A stretch of 64,000 nt of DNA from Lachnospiraceae bacterium C1.1. GTDB lineage: Bacteria; Bacillota; Clostridia; Lachnospirales; Lachnospiraceae. Location of the stretch: assembly GCA_030434875.1 (NCBI GenBank), contig JAUISW010000001.1:1623501-1687500 (forward strand). The letters run 5' to 3'. The position numbers and the translations under genes are program-made. Of this stretch, positions 1 through 8,132 are shown one piece after another. The notes below the pieces were generated by a model. That model saw only the letters and a program-made list of their open reading frames with translations, ran no database searches and was not told the origin of the DNA. Position 1 is the stretch's first letter, and the number at the start of each line of letters is the position of its first letter.

Positions 1-1
1 A

Positions 2-382
2 TTTGTTTGTCCCAAAATTAAATACATACGAGACAAAACTACAGGAAAGTATCATCGCAAATGTCAATGTGATAATCCATGTACCCCTTCATCATGCGGA
101 CGAATGATTCATATATATCCCGAAAAGAACCTTCGAGCCTATCCTGGTACACTTCGTGGTAACGAAGATTGGGATAATACCTATAAAATCAGAACAGCTG
201 TTGAAAGAGATATAAACCACATAAAAGAAAATCTCTGTTTAGCAGGTCGCCGCACTCAAAATGAGAAAACACTACATGCTGATCTTATTCTTGCAGGAAT
301 CACACAACTTATAACTGTTGTTCTTGCTGATAAAATCAAACATCATGAATATATCCGAAGTCTAAAACCACTTATTGCTTAG
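2..382 (+). CDS. Transposase, C-terminal part (cut by window edge)
   Basis: The frame is open from base 2 with no start, so the gene begins outside the window; 126 residues are visible. Early on there is a Cys-rich stretch (CQCDNPCTPSSC) and later a DDE-type C-terminal region with KIRTAVERDINHIK and AGRRTQNEKTLHADL, ending SLKPLIA. From family knowledge this resembles the C-terminus of DDE transposases of the IS1182/ISNCY kind common in Lachnospiraceae; the exact family cannot be fixed from a fragment. The upstream ATG at 104 lacks a ribosome binding site and is internal. The following 115 bases up to the flavoprotein gene probably contain the insertion sequence end. Whether the full transposase is intact is unknown. 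Confidence 0.75.
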   Translation, partial: FVCPKIKYIRDKTTGKYHRKCQCDNPCTPSSCGRMIHIYPEKNLRAYPGTLRGNEDWDNTYKIRTAVERDINHIKENLCLAGRRTQNEKTLHADLILAGITQLITVVLADKIKHHEYIRSLKPLIA

Positions 383-497
383 GACTTACCAACTCTATAT
401 GCCATAAGGCTTATTAAAGCGCGCCCAAAAAAGCAGTAAACATATTCAAATGCGAAAAAAATCTATTGCGGCGGTGCTTCGTACATACATTCGATTT

Positions 498-1961
498 TTA
501 GTGTCGAGTTTCGCAATCACCTATTATATATGAAACTGCGCTTTTCGCAGCTATTCTTCCTGTGTTTAATGCAAAGCCCATTGAATTTCCCGGAAGCAGG
601 AACATGTAACTGTCATCATAGATATTGCAGGCATCAGCTCCGGCCGCATACAGTCCCTTTACAGGCTCAAAATTCTTATCACAGGCTTCACAGTTTTCAT
701 TTATCCTTATTCCACCGACCGTTCCATATCCTCCCGGATGTATCGCTGCCGCAAAGAACGGTCCTGTCTTTACCGGTCTCAGGAATTTGGGATTTTTATA
801 AAATTCACTGTCATGATGCTCACAGTATCCGTTATATTCATTAACAGTTTTAACCAGCGGGGCAGTTTCTATTCCGCATTTTTCCGCCAGTTCCCCGATC
901 GTATCTGCCTTAAAATAGTTGTGTGAGCCACGCTCAAGTATTTCTTCAAATCCTTTATGGAAATCTGAAACATCAGGGTCTGGTGTCACAAAGCTTACAA
1001 CATCCACGCCGTTCTTTTCATAATACTTAGCTGTTTCCTCATCAAATATCACAAAGCAGGTCTTATCCTTCTGATGGTCTGCCACATTGCTGAGATATGT
1101 GGTATTCTGCATCTTTTCTTCATTCATGATGCGCTTACCATGCTTATTTACTACGAGGTTCGGCTGGCGTACAACATTTGTAACGGAGCCATTTGCCCTC
1201 TCCAGACCACCAATATCCGCTGCCATCTCTATCCTTACAGGGAGCCGGTCAGCTCCTGCCTCCCATGCCATCCTCAAGCCATCACCGCTTACATTTGGTA
1301 TTGCGAAGCTGAAAAGATCTTTGCCATGCTCAAAACCTGTGAGCTCTTTTATCATCTCTTTATTGCCACCGGCACCTCCGGTCGCTACAAGGGCTGCCTT
1401 ACAATTTATCTTAATTTCCTCACCCTCATCTGTTTCTGCGATTATGCCGCAGACATGACTATCCTCTTTAAGGATCTTCGTTGCCCTGTGCTTAAAAAGG
1501 AATCTTACTCCATGTTTTTCAGCAGCCTCATGTAATTTTTTATTCATGAGAGAAGCTGCTGCAGGTCCGATCTTCTTTCCTGTCTTTACGATGTGCCAGG
1601 TACACTCTGACTCCGGGAAATATCTGAAAGCCCCCTCAAATTCAACCCCATGGTCTTCAAGCCATTCAATAGTTTCCCCTGACTGATTGAAATAACGCTT
1701 GATGAGCCTTGCATCTACATTGTAGTGGGTATACTCCATAAACATGTTGAAGGCTTTTTCGACTGTAATGCTTTCCATCTGTGAACGCTGATATTTAGTC
1801 CCTATGCCAAGCGGACCCATGCCTGCATTCGCAGCGCCGCCAACAGTCTGTGACTTTTCTACAACCACAACTTTAAGCCCCGCTTCAGAAGCTTCCACTG
1901 CTGCAGCAAGACCAGCCGGTCCTGCTGCGATTATCCCCAAATCTGCATCATATTCTCTCAT
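498..1961 (-). CDS. FAD-dependent oxidoreductase, fumarate-reductase flavoprotein-like
   Basis: 487 residues. The N-terminus is a dinucleotide-binding fold (IIAAGPAGLAAAVEA, then VVVVEK around residue 35), with the first Gly of the usual GxGxxG replaced by Ala. The C-terminal GYGTVGGIRIN and GLYAAGADACNIYDDSY...PGNSMGFALNTGRIAA match the substrate/FAD-closing region of the succinate dehydrogenase/fumarate reductase flavoprotein superfamily. There is no FMN-binding or cytochrome domain and no signal peptide, so it should be cytosolic and needs an outside electron partner. AAAGGAT/AGGTAG lies upstream of the ATG. It is the last gene of the operon, 25 bp after the TIM-barrel gene. In this setting it may act on the aglycone or on an oxidised sugar intermediate; that is inference. 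Substrate unknown. Confidence 0.8.
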   Translation of the reverse strand: MREYDADLGIIAAGPAGLAAAVEASEAGLKVVVVEKSQTVGGAANAGMGPLGIGTKYQRSQMESITVEKAFNMFMEYTHYNVDARLIKRYFNQSGETIEWLEDHGVEFEGAFRYFPESECTWHIVKTGKKIGPAAASLMNKKLHEAAEKHGVRFLFKHRATKILKEDSHVCGIIAETDEGEEIKINCKAALVATGGAGGNKEMIKELTGFEHGKDLFSFAIPNVSGDGLRMAWEAGADRLPVRIEMAADIGGLERANGSVTNVVRQPNLVVNKHGKRIMNEEKMQNTTYLSNVADHQKDKTCFVIFDEETAKYYEKNGVDVVSFVTPDPDVSDFHKGFEEILERGSHNYFKADTIGELAEKCGIETAPLVKTVNEYNGYCEHHDSEFYKNPKFLRPVKTGPFFAAAIHPGGYGTVGGIRINENCEACDKNFEPVKGLYAAGADACNIYDDSYMFLLPGNSMGFALNTGRIAAKSAVSYIIGDCETRH

Positions 1962-1986
1962 GACAATCTACCTATCCTTTAAATCT

Positions 1987-3042
1987 TTATTCCTCGATCG
2001 CTCTTCTCAAAGCTTCCTGATGGCGTCGTACCTGCCCGATGCTGTCAACCTCCATATCAGCCCTAAGGTGCTCTCCGCCTTCATACTCTGAGCTCAGGAA
2101 GCCCTTATAACCAGCCTTTTTAAATGCATCCACAACCTCCGGAATTGCAACTGCTGTCTCCGTGTAATCCTCATGCATGTTGTAGAACTTTGCATGTGTG
2201 TGGAAGATATAGTCGATATTGTCAATAATATCCTGAGGCTCTGACCACGAATATGTGAAAGATGAACCTGCATACTCCATGTCAGCAGGACCGCCGCCCG
2301 CATTCTTCACCGCATCCATCATTTCCTGCATGCCGTTTGCCATGCGGTACTCCATATTTGCTTTTCCAAGATTCAGATCATACTTTATCTTTACAAATCC
2401 CTTTGCAATCCTCTGTGCGTAAGCATCATCAACGATCTTTATGCACTCTTCCTTTGCGCCTTTTCTTCTCGCCTTGTCGCGTACCACATCAGGGATGTTT
2501 CTGCAAAAGATCCCCATATCAGGGATGAAGCCAAAGAACTTTGTACCTGTCCTGTTGATCATTTCCATGTAACCATCAGCCCATCCGGAATTAAGTGAGA
2601 ACGGTGCATGAACTTCAAGGCCGATCTTTACTCCCATCTCTTCCGCATATTCAAGGCTTCCCTCGATGACATCCATCGGTGTGGAAACAAGAGTCCTGAG
2701 ATTTGGAAATCCCAGCAATGAAGCAAGTCTTATATCACGCTTCATCATATTTATCTGCTCACCGAGTGACAATGTACGGTTATCGAAAATCCTGTTTTCA
2801 AGAAATGCATCGTAGCAGGAAGGCTCAAGATTATATTTTTTTAACCAGCCAGACCACTTTTCTCTGAATTTCTCTGTCTCGATAGGCTTCGGAAAACGCT
2901 TTATCATCTGCTCTGCCAGAAGCTCCACACCTGTTGCACCGGTCGCGGCTGTCTCTCTTAAAGCGCCCTCCAGATCTAGCTTTCCGTCATAATATTCATC
3001 CTGATAACTGTAAAGTGAAACACTTCTTTTAATCTCGCTCAT
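1987..3042 (-). CDS. TIM-barrel sugar isomerase/epimerase-like protein, DgpC-like C-glycoside deglycosidase subunit
   Basis: 351 residues of the xylose-isomerase-like TIM-barrel superfamily. Candidate divalent-metal ligands are at the strand ends: E143 and H145 (GLEVHAP), D175 (FIPDMGIF), H281/H283 (FHTHAKF) and E319 (SSEYEGG), the usual E-D-H-E set. Start chosen at the ATG preceded by GGGAGGTG, which overlaps the stop codon of the gene in front (15 bp gap). In the human gut strain PUE, DgpB and DgpC form a Mn-dependent complex that breaks the C-C bond of 3-oxo C-glucosides. The same order of oxidase gene, small beta subunit and TIM barrel is seen here, so this is the likely catalytic subunit. 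The assignment rests on fold, metal residues and gene order; a plain sugar isomerase is the alternative. Confidence 0.72.
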   Translation of the reverse strand: MSEIKRSVSLYSYQDEYYDGKLDLEGALRETAATGATGVELLAEQMIKRFPKPIETEKFREKWSGWLKKYNLEPSCYDAFLENRIFDNRTLSLGEQINMMKRDIRLASLLGFPNLRTLVSTPMDVIEGSLEYAEEMGVKIGLEVHAPFSLNSGWADGYMEMINRTGTKFFGFIPDMGIFCRNIPDVVRDKARRKGAKEECIKIVDDAYAQRIAKGFVKIKYDLNLGKANMEYRMANGMQEMMDAVKNAGGGPADMEYAGSSFTYSWSEPQDIIDNIDYIFHTHAKFYNMHEDYTETAVAIPEVVDAFKKAGYKGFLSSEYEGGEHLRADMEVDSIGQVRRHQEALRRAIEE

Positions 3043-3057
3043 CTGATCACACCTCCC

Positions 3058-3450
3058 TTAAATCTCAAAATCCGCTTCATTCATGCTCTCTATCTGGAAT
3101 GGCATGTAAGAAGGTGCGATCACCTGAAGGGCTTTAATATGGTGCTTTCCTTTGGAAAGTCCGCCCTCTTTCAATACAGTCACAACAGCATACTCACCGA
3201 ATTCCCAGCGGTAATCGCTGTCGATCACCGTTCTCATCTCCTCCAGTGTGAATGTTTCACCATTCACACTGAATCTTATATCTTCACGTTTTACGTCCTC
3301 ACCATCGATATTGATCTTTATATCACGCACGATGGAAAGTGTTATCCCCCTGTAATACTGTGCCTTTATCTCAAAAGAAAAACCTATTATTTTTCCATCT
3401 TTTTCAACATTTGCAAAGGCTTTGGGATTAAAAACTACTCGTCCTGCCAT
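3058..3450 (-). CDS. Small beta protein, DUF6379 / DgpB-like C-glycoside deglycosidase subunit
   Basis: 130 residues starting MAGRVVFNPKAF. I chose this ATG because GGGAGG lies 8 bases ahead; the longer reading frame runs backwards into the oxidase gene and has no site. The protein is predicted all-beta with no membrane segment and no obvious catalytic motif, and contains ITLSIVRDIKINIDG and WEFGEYAVVTVLKEGG. Short proteins of this type (DUF6379, C-glycoside deglycosidase beta subunit) pair with the TIM-barrel subunit and shape its active site. It sits 25 bp after the oxidase stop and 15 bp before the TIM-barrel start, which fits stoichiometric co-translation of a two-subunit enzyme. The family match is from memory of sequence style and context, not from a search. 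Confidence 0.7.
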   Translation of the reverse strand: MAGRVVFNPKAFANVEKDGKIIGFSFEIKAQYYRGITLSIVRDIKINIDGEDVKREDIRFSVNGETFTLEEMRTVIDSDYRWEFGEYAVVTVLKEGGLSKGKHHIKALQVIAPSYMPFQIESMNEADFEI

Positions 3451-3475
3451 TATATATTTCCTCCCGCTTGTCTCC

Positions 3476-4582
3476 TCAGTCAAAAAATACTTCTTTGCCA
3501 GTTTCAGCAGACTTGTAAATTCCTTCAAGTATCTGGGTAACAACGTATGCCTGTTCAGGCTTTACGAGAGGCTCTGTGTCATTGATGATTGCTTCAAGCC
3601 ACTGCTTCTGCTCTCTTACGCCCTCAGCTGAAGCACCGCCTTCAAAGAAATCAACCACACCCGCGGGTGAAATGGTCTTTTCCATAAGCTGATTATGTTC
3701 AACTGTATTGTAGATAAGCTCATCCTTCGGGAAGCTTCCGCCGTGATGGATTTCTGCTCCTGCCTTAGTACCACAAAGTGTAGTAGAAGCTTCCATAGAC
3801 TTAAGGATGTTCAGTGCCCATGAAGCTTCAAGGTAGATCGTTGCACCGTTCTTCATCTTTACAAGGCCAAAAGCTGAGTCCTCAACCTGGAATGTCTTTG
3901 GATCCCAGGGACCGAATACATTCCCTTCAGGACCATGCTCGTCTCTTCCGAGCTTGTAGAATACCTGACCTGAAACAGATACAGGTTCATAGTTATTCAT
4001 CATCCAGAGTGTGATATCAAGTGCGTGTGTTCCGATATCGATAAGAGGTCCGCCGCCCTGAAGCTCTTTATTAGGGAAAACTCCCCATGTAGGAACTGCT
4101 CTTCTTCTAAGTGCATGTGCCTTGGCAAAGTAAATATCACCAAGCTCGCCTGCTTCGCATGAAGCATGTAATGTCTGTGTATCATCACGAAGTCTGTTCT
4201 GGTATCCGATGGTGAATTTCTTTCCTGACTTCTTCCATGCTTCGATCATCTTCTTTGCATCAGCAGTGCAATGAGCCATAGGCTTTTCACACATAACGTG
4301 CTTTCCTGCTTCAAATGCTGCAACTGTCACCGGGCAATGCGCTACGTTTGGTGTACATACATGAACTACATCAACGTTTGGATCATTTACAAGATCATGA
4401 TAATCTGTGTAAACTTTTGCATCTGCTGTGCCATATTCTTTAGCAGCTTTCTCTGCCCTGTCTCTCTGTATATCACAGAATGCTACAACTTCATTAAGTT
4501 CTGCATTTGCCCTAAGTGATGGAAGATGCTTCTGATTTGCGATTCCGCCGCAGCCTACGATACCTACTCTAACCTTTGCCAT
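3476..4582 (-). CDS. Gfo/Idh/MocA family oxidoreductase, DgpA-like glycoside 3-oxidase
   Basis: 368 residues. The NAD(P)-binding Rossmann start is VGIVGCGGIANQKH (residues 6-19), the family EKP signature is at 99-101 (MCEKPM), and the C-terminal domain carries GGGPLIDIGTHALD at 176-189 with the expected catalytic Asp182 and His186. AAAGGAGA precedes the ATG. First gene of the operon. In C-glycoside degraders this family oxidises the glucose C3 hydroxyl of compounds such as puerarin, giving the 3-oxo glycoside that the DgpB/C-type complex can cleave; oxidation of free sugars or inositols is the general alternative. No signal peptide, so the substrate must first be imported, presumably by the GPH transporter at 17.8-19.1 kb. 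Confidence 0.78.
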   Translation of the reverse strand: MAKVRVGIVGCGGIANQKHLPSLRANAELNEVVAFCDIQRDRAEKAAKEYGTADAKVYTDYHDLVNDPNVDVVHVCTPNVAHCPVTVAAFEAGKHVMCEKPMAHCTADAKKMIEAWKKSGKKFTIGYQNRLRDDTQTLHASCEAGELGDIYFAKAHALRRRAVPTWGVFPNKELQGGGPLIDIGTHALDITLWMMNNYEPVSVSGQVFYKLGRDEHGPEGNVFGPWDPKTFQVEDSAFGLVKMKNGATIYLEASWALNILKSMEASTTLCGTKAGAEIHHGGSFPKDELIYNTVEHNQLMEKTISPAGVVDFFEGGASAEGVREQKQWLEAIINDTEPLVKPEQAYVVTQILEGIYKSAETGKEVFFD

Positions 4583-4840
4583 TTTCTTTTATCTCCTTTA
4601 TTCCTTTATTTTCAAAAGTTGTTCTTCTCTGTTTCTGAAGAAATGATAACATAGTACAAGTTTTATCACTTTGCACTACTTAATCTTTTGATATCGTTTT
4701 CAGCTAAATAATTTGTGAAAATAAAATTATGCGGCGGATTTTTGTATTGAATATTAATATTTAAGTTATTTTTTAATATATTTATATCCCTCACCCACGC
4801 TAACGATTAAAGACAGGAGATTTCTCCGCCTGAATTAAAA
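4583..4840. other. Intergenic region upstream of the C-glycoside operon
   Basis: No gene is seen. It holds the likely operon promoter (4641-4674) and AT-rich sequence. A short inverted repeat GGAGATTTCTCC lies at 4817-4828, before the terminator of the following gene. Confidence 0.6.
4641..4674 (-). promoter_or_regulatory. Putative promoter/control element of the C-glycoside operon
   Basis: Read on the minus strand this stretch has GCAAAGTGAT, then TATGTTATCATTT about 60 bp ahead of the first start codon. The same two blocks at nearly the same spacing occur ahead of the GPH transporter gene (19409-19442). TATGTT is an acceptable -10 hexamer; the -35 is weak, as expected for an activator-dependent promoter. 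The match between two loci is seen directly; the function is inferred. Confidence 0.4.
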
Positions 4841-4841
4841 T

Positions 4842-4868
4842 AGGACTACCGCCTTAAACGATAGTCCT
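4842..4868 (-). terminator. Rho-independent terminator of the first secreted Ig-like protein
   Basis: On the minus strand AGGACTA (4868-4862) pairs with TAGTCCT (4848-4842) around a 13-nt loop, followed by ATTTTAATT, about 20 bp after the stop codon. Confidence 0.7.
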
Positions 4869-4889
4869 TTAATGTAAATTTGATTTTTT

Positions 4890-7661
4890 CTAGTTTTTAG
4901 AAACAATTTTATACTTATATGCTTTTCTTGTACCAAATTTACTCTTAAGTGCATCAGAGCCAAATACTGCGTAAATCTTTGCTTTCCCTTTTCCTTTGAT
5001 TGTAACTTCCCCGGTATCTTTATTCACCTCTGCTACTGAAGGTTTTGAAGAGTACCACTGCGGTTTTACTGTTGTGTTGCCGAGAAATTCATTTGCGCTG
5101 CGGGTCTTCCAGCTGTCTGAGTTTCCAGCTGTAACTCCGGTCACTACGAGCTTTTTCTGCTTTATGACCGGCTTCTCGATAACCAGCGTGCAGCTGTCTA
5201 TTGTCGCACCTGTCTTTTTGTTCTTTGCTGTTATCGTGACAGTTCCGGCCTTCTTCTGGATCTTTATCACACCCTTGCGGCTTACCTTTGCAAGCTTTTT
5301 GTCTGACGTGGTGTATTTTATCTTTACACCGGACGGCAGGCTCATGAGCTTTGTTGCATCCACCCTCTGCCTTGTCACATATCCGGCTGCTGTGGATGCA
5401 CTACTGCTGTCAGACGATTCCTTTACCGGATCTGTATAGTAAAGTGAATAGGTCGAGCATCCCGTTATCTTGAAGCTTGTCTCAGTTCCGTCTTCATTTG
5501 TCGTGGTTTCTATAAACTCCGTCTCTTTCGTACCATCATCATTTTCATGCTGACATCCCACATAGAACATCCTGTTTTCTGACTGGAGTTCTTCAGGGAC
5601 AGCCATGGTTATTTTTAACGGATTATTCTTAAAACTCGTGCTGACCTTTCCCGCCTCTGCATCACCGATCTTTTTCCAGAGCGAAATGTCAAAGATCATT
5701 CCGAAGGATGCGCCGGGCTGTTTCTCCCTTACCGTATCGCCGATATCGCTGTTTTCATCTTCATCAAGTCCGGAAACGTCAAGGTATATAAGGCAGCTCT
5801 TGCCGCCCTTTACATCATCAAGTTCAGAGTCGCTCATGATGGCTTTTGCAAATTCTATATCGATGTTATCGATCGCGCCTACAGGAACATCTTCTCTTAC
5901 CCTGGTTTCAGCCCTTACTATACCTGTTCCGTCATCAATGGTTTTCCTGAACTGCTCTTTTGTTTCTGTCACCTTATCACTATCATTTGTTTTGGCATAG
6001 ATTTTATCTAAAATCTCTTCCGATCCTTTTTTGCGTATCTGAATCGTATATTCATGACATGATTCAAGGCCTTCAAATTTACCACTATCCTGCCAATCAG
6101 TACCATTATTTATACTAAATTCAAATCCGTCTATAGTTTCAACGGTAATAGAATTCTTAGTTATTTCTAAAAGTTTCGGAAGCTCATCGCCATCTTCTTC
6201 ATTATCAGCTATTTCTACTTTAACTTTTCCTACTTCTGAATCACCGTAACCTTCGTTGCCAACAGCCTTATACCATACATAATATGTTCCTGCGTTTGTT
6301 TTAGAAGGAACATCTGTTGAATAAGCCGAGGATTCAGGTTCTTTATCTGTTTCCGTTACTGCATAATAAAGCGTTCCATTTTCAGCCTCACCTGCTTCTA
6401 CAAGTTTCTGTGCAGAACCATTATATATTAAACCAGTTATTGCCTTAGGTGTTTTCTTGACAGAAGCACTTTCCTGCTTCGCTGCTATAGTCACCTCGAC
6501 ACATCCTGATTTACTGTCAGAATGATCATCATCACCAACAGCTTTATACCATACATAATAGGTTCCGGCATCGGTTGCTGTAGGGATGGATGCACTCCAG
6601 CCGTCTGTCGGAGCAGTCTTGTCATCCTTGCCGATGGCATAATTCATCGTGCCGCCTTCGGCTTTGCCTGCCGTTACAAGCTCCTGTGCAGCGCCGGTAT
6701 AGGTCAGGGTATTTGAAACGGGTTCTTTGGTAACAATAGCGGCCTTCTGTGTAAAGGTATATGTGTAGGTCGTTGCCCCCGTGATCACCGTATCCGCGCT
6801 GGGCGTCACGTCCCAGCTGCCGGATATGAAGGATTCATCCTTCGCCTTGCCGACTTCTGGAATATCCGATGGCGCCAGCTTAAGATCTGTGTCTTCCGGA
6901 CCGAAAAGGGACGCAGTTTTATCTTCCACAGAGCCATCACTCCAGGAACCATTTACTACCTTGAATGTTACATCAGCTGTTTTAGCCGGGAATTGAGCCT
7001 TTTTATAGCTCAGCTTCTCGGATTGGTTGGCTTCAATTAGCGTCTTTCCCTCGGTGCCATCAGTGTTTGTCCAGCCGATTCCGGGGATTGAATTCGTAAC
7101 GGAGTTCCAGATCCCAAAAGCTCCATTTCCTCCGCTGGCGGTTACGATTCCACCGTTGATTGATACGCCGTTAGCTCCCTTGATGCCATAACTATTATTT
7201 GAAGTAGCTGTTATTCTACCTCCGTTGATTGTAATATGACTATACTTAGATTCCAGTGCGTTATTATCTTGAGATGAAGCGACTAACTCGCCCATACTGT
7301 CTCCCGTACTCTGAGCATATATGTTAAAGTTTCCCCCACTGGAAATCGCAACCTCAGATGTAGCAACAGTCAATGTAGCATTGTCGCATAGAATTATGTT
7401 CAGCTCATCCCAAAGATCTTGGGATGAGCTGATAGTAACTGATTCCGTAACAACATTCCAGCCATCTTTCAATGTTTTGTTGCTATTGGTAACTGCATTG
7501 TATGAATAGCAGGTCTCCGTCTCACCGCTCGCATTCAGATAGGTAACAGGTGGTTGATCTGCATACGCTGTCAGACTCATCCCCCGCATCATCCCCAGCA
7601 CCATCGCCATAGTAATCAAAAAGCTAATTATCTTCCGCCCTATTTGTCTCTTTGTTTTCAT
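4890..7661 (-). CDS. Secreted Ig-like domain protein, paralogue 1
   Basis: 923 residues. I place the start at the ATG at 7661 because AAAGGAGA lies 11 bases ahead; the GTG 33 bases upstream would put that site inside the gene. A signal peptide spans about residues 1-34 (hydrophobic IISFLITMAMVLGM, cleavage after TAYA). Next come beta-helix-like turns (HITINGGRITATS, VSINGGIVTASGG), then two similar ~85-residue modules ending in GTYYVWYKAVG, an acidic linker, a central region, and two C-terminal Big-type Ig modules (KIKYTTSDKKLAKVSRKG; SKPSVAEVNKDTGEVTIKG). There is no LPXTG motif or C-terminal membrane anchor, so it is released or wall-associated by other means. Large blocks are nearly identical to the gene at 12267-15689. 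Adhesin or carbohydrate-binding role is inference. Confidence 0.8.
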   Translation of the reverse strand: MKTKRQIGRKIISFLITMAMVLGMMRGMSLTAYADQPPVTYLNASGETETCYSYNAVTNSNKTLKDGWNVVTESVTISSSQDLWDELNIILCDNATLTVATSEVAISSGGNFNIYAQSTGDSMGELVASSQDNNALESKYSHITINGGRITATSNNSYGIKGANGVSINGGIVTASGGNGAFGIWNSVTNSIPGIGWTNTDGTEGKTLIEANQSEKLSYKKAQFPAKTADVTFKVVNGSWSDGSVEDKTASLFGPEDTDLKLAPSDIPEVGKAKDESFISGSWDVTPSADTVITGATTYTYTFTQKAAIVTKEPVSNTLTYTGAAQELVTAGKAEGGTMNYAIGKDDKTAPTDGWSASIPTATDAGTYYVWYKAVGDDDHSDSKSGCVEVTIAAKQESASVKKTPKAITGLIYNGSAQKLVEAGEAENGTLYYAVTETDKEPESSAYSTDVPSKTNAGTYYVWYKAVGNEGYGDSEVGKVKVEIADNEEDGDELPKLLEITKNSITVETIDGFEFSINNGTDWQDSGKFEGLESCHEYTIQIRKKGSEEILDKIYAKTNDSDKVTETKEQFRKTIDDGTGIVRAETRVREDVPVGAIDNIDIEFAKAIMSDSELDDVKGGKSCLIYLDVSGLDEDENSDIGDTVREKQPGASFGMIFDISLWKKIGDAEAGKVSTSFKNNPLKITMAVPEELQSENRMFYVGCQHENDDGTKETEFIETTTNEDGTETSFKITGCSTYSLYYTDPVKESSDSSSASTAAGYVTRQRVDATKLMSLPSGVKIKYTTSDKKLAKVSRKGVIKIQKKAGTVTITAKNKKTGATIDSCTLVIEKPVIKQKKLVVTGVTAGNSDSWKTRSANEFLGNTTVKPQWYSSKPSVAEVNKDTGEVTIKGKGKAKIYAVFGSDALKSKFGTRKAYKYKIVSKN

Positions 7662-7696
7662 TCTTTTAAGAATCTCCTTTCTTACTTTTTGCACAC

Positions 7697-7763
7697 AAAA
7701 ACCGTTGGACCTGACAGGGTATAGTTACCCGGTCAAGTCCAACGGTTTTTCATCATCATTATA
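7697..7763 (-). promoter_or_regulatory. Leader of paralogue 1: TATAAT plus 5' stem-loop
   Basis: A TATAAT hexamer (minus strand, 7763-7758) is followed within about 8 bases by a long hairpin: AACCGTTGGACTTGAC on one side (7748-7733) and GTCAGGTCCAACGGTT on the other (7714-7699), flanked by A and T runs. The hairpin ends 36 bases before the ATG. It could be an mRNA 5'-end stabiliser, an attenuator, or a two-way terminator. The same structure precedes paralogue 2. Confidence 0.55.
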
Positions 7764-8132
7764 TGTAATTTTATCCCCCAAAAGGGCACAGTTTACCTTA
7801 CTCTGCTCTGCTTGTGCAGAGCACTTAGCGAGTGCAAGCTGAAAGCGCAGCACGAGATTAGTGCGAGCCATGCACGCACACTTAATGAGAGCGAGCCAAC
7901 GGCGCCGCTCGAATTTAGTGAGCGGGAACTGCTCTGCTCTGCTCTGCTCTGCTCTGCTCTGCTCTGCTCTGCTCTGCTCTGCTCTGCTCTAAAGAGCGTA
8001 GTTCTGTTCCGCATGACTGTCAAGCCCCCTACCAAAAAATTTTAGAAATCTACAATTTTTTTATCGGCAGGCTGCCCTGTTTATTTTAGTAAAATTTTCA
8101 GATTATCCTCTCTGTTCCGTATTTTATACAGT
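7764..8132. other. Non-coding region carrying the duplicated upstream block
   Basis: Frames here are only repeats read as codons. Besides the pentanucleotide tract it has a hairpin GCTCTGC-TTGT-GCAGAGC near 7806-7823 and GC-rich sequence up to about 8033; the block is almost base-for-base the same as 15792-16075. The stretch 8045-8132 shows nothing further. Confidence 0.6.
7931..7990. repeat. Simple repeat (GCTCT)12
   Basis: Twelve exact tandem GCTCT units (AGAGC on the minus strand), 270 bp upstream of the paralogue 1 start and about 170 bp upstream of its TATAAT. The matching tract before paralogue 2 has 17 units. Length variation by slippage is expected for a perfect pentamer repeat. Confidence 0.95.

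Noticed and set aside
1074..1535. Plus-strand open frames over the flavoprotein gene
   Set aside because: Shadows of the minus-strand coding region without ribosome binding sites or protein family features.
7659..7694. GTG starts for the two Ig-like proteins, 33 bases upstream of the chosen ATGs
   Set aside because: They would place AAAGGAGA inside the coding region and extend the signal peptide by eleven charged residues.
7793..8045. Reading frames with RAEQS or SALLC repeats over the GCTCT tract
   Set aside because: They are the pentamer repeat translated in all frames; no ribosome binding site, and frames exist on both strands in the same way.
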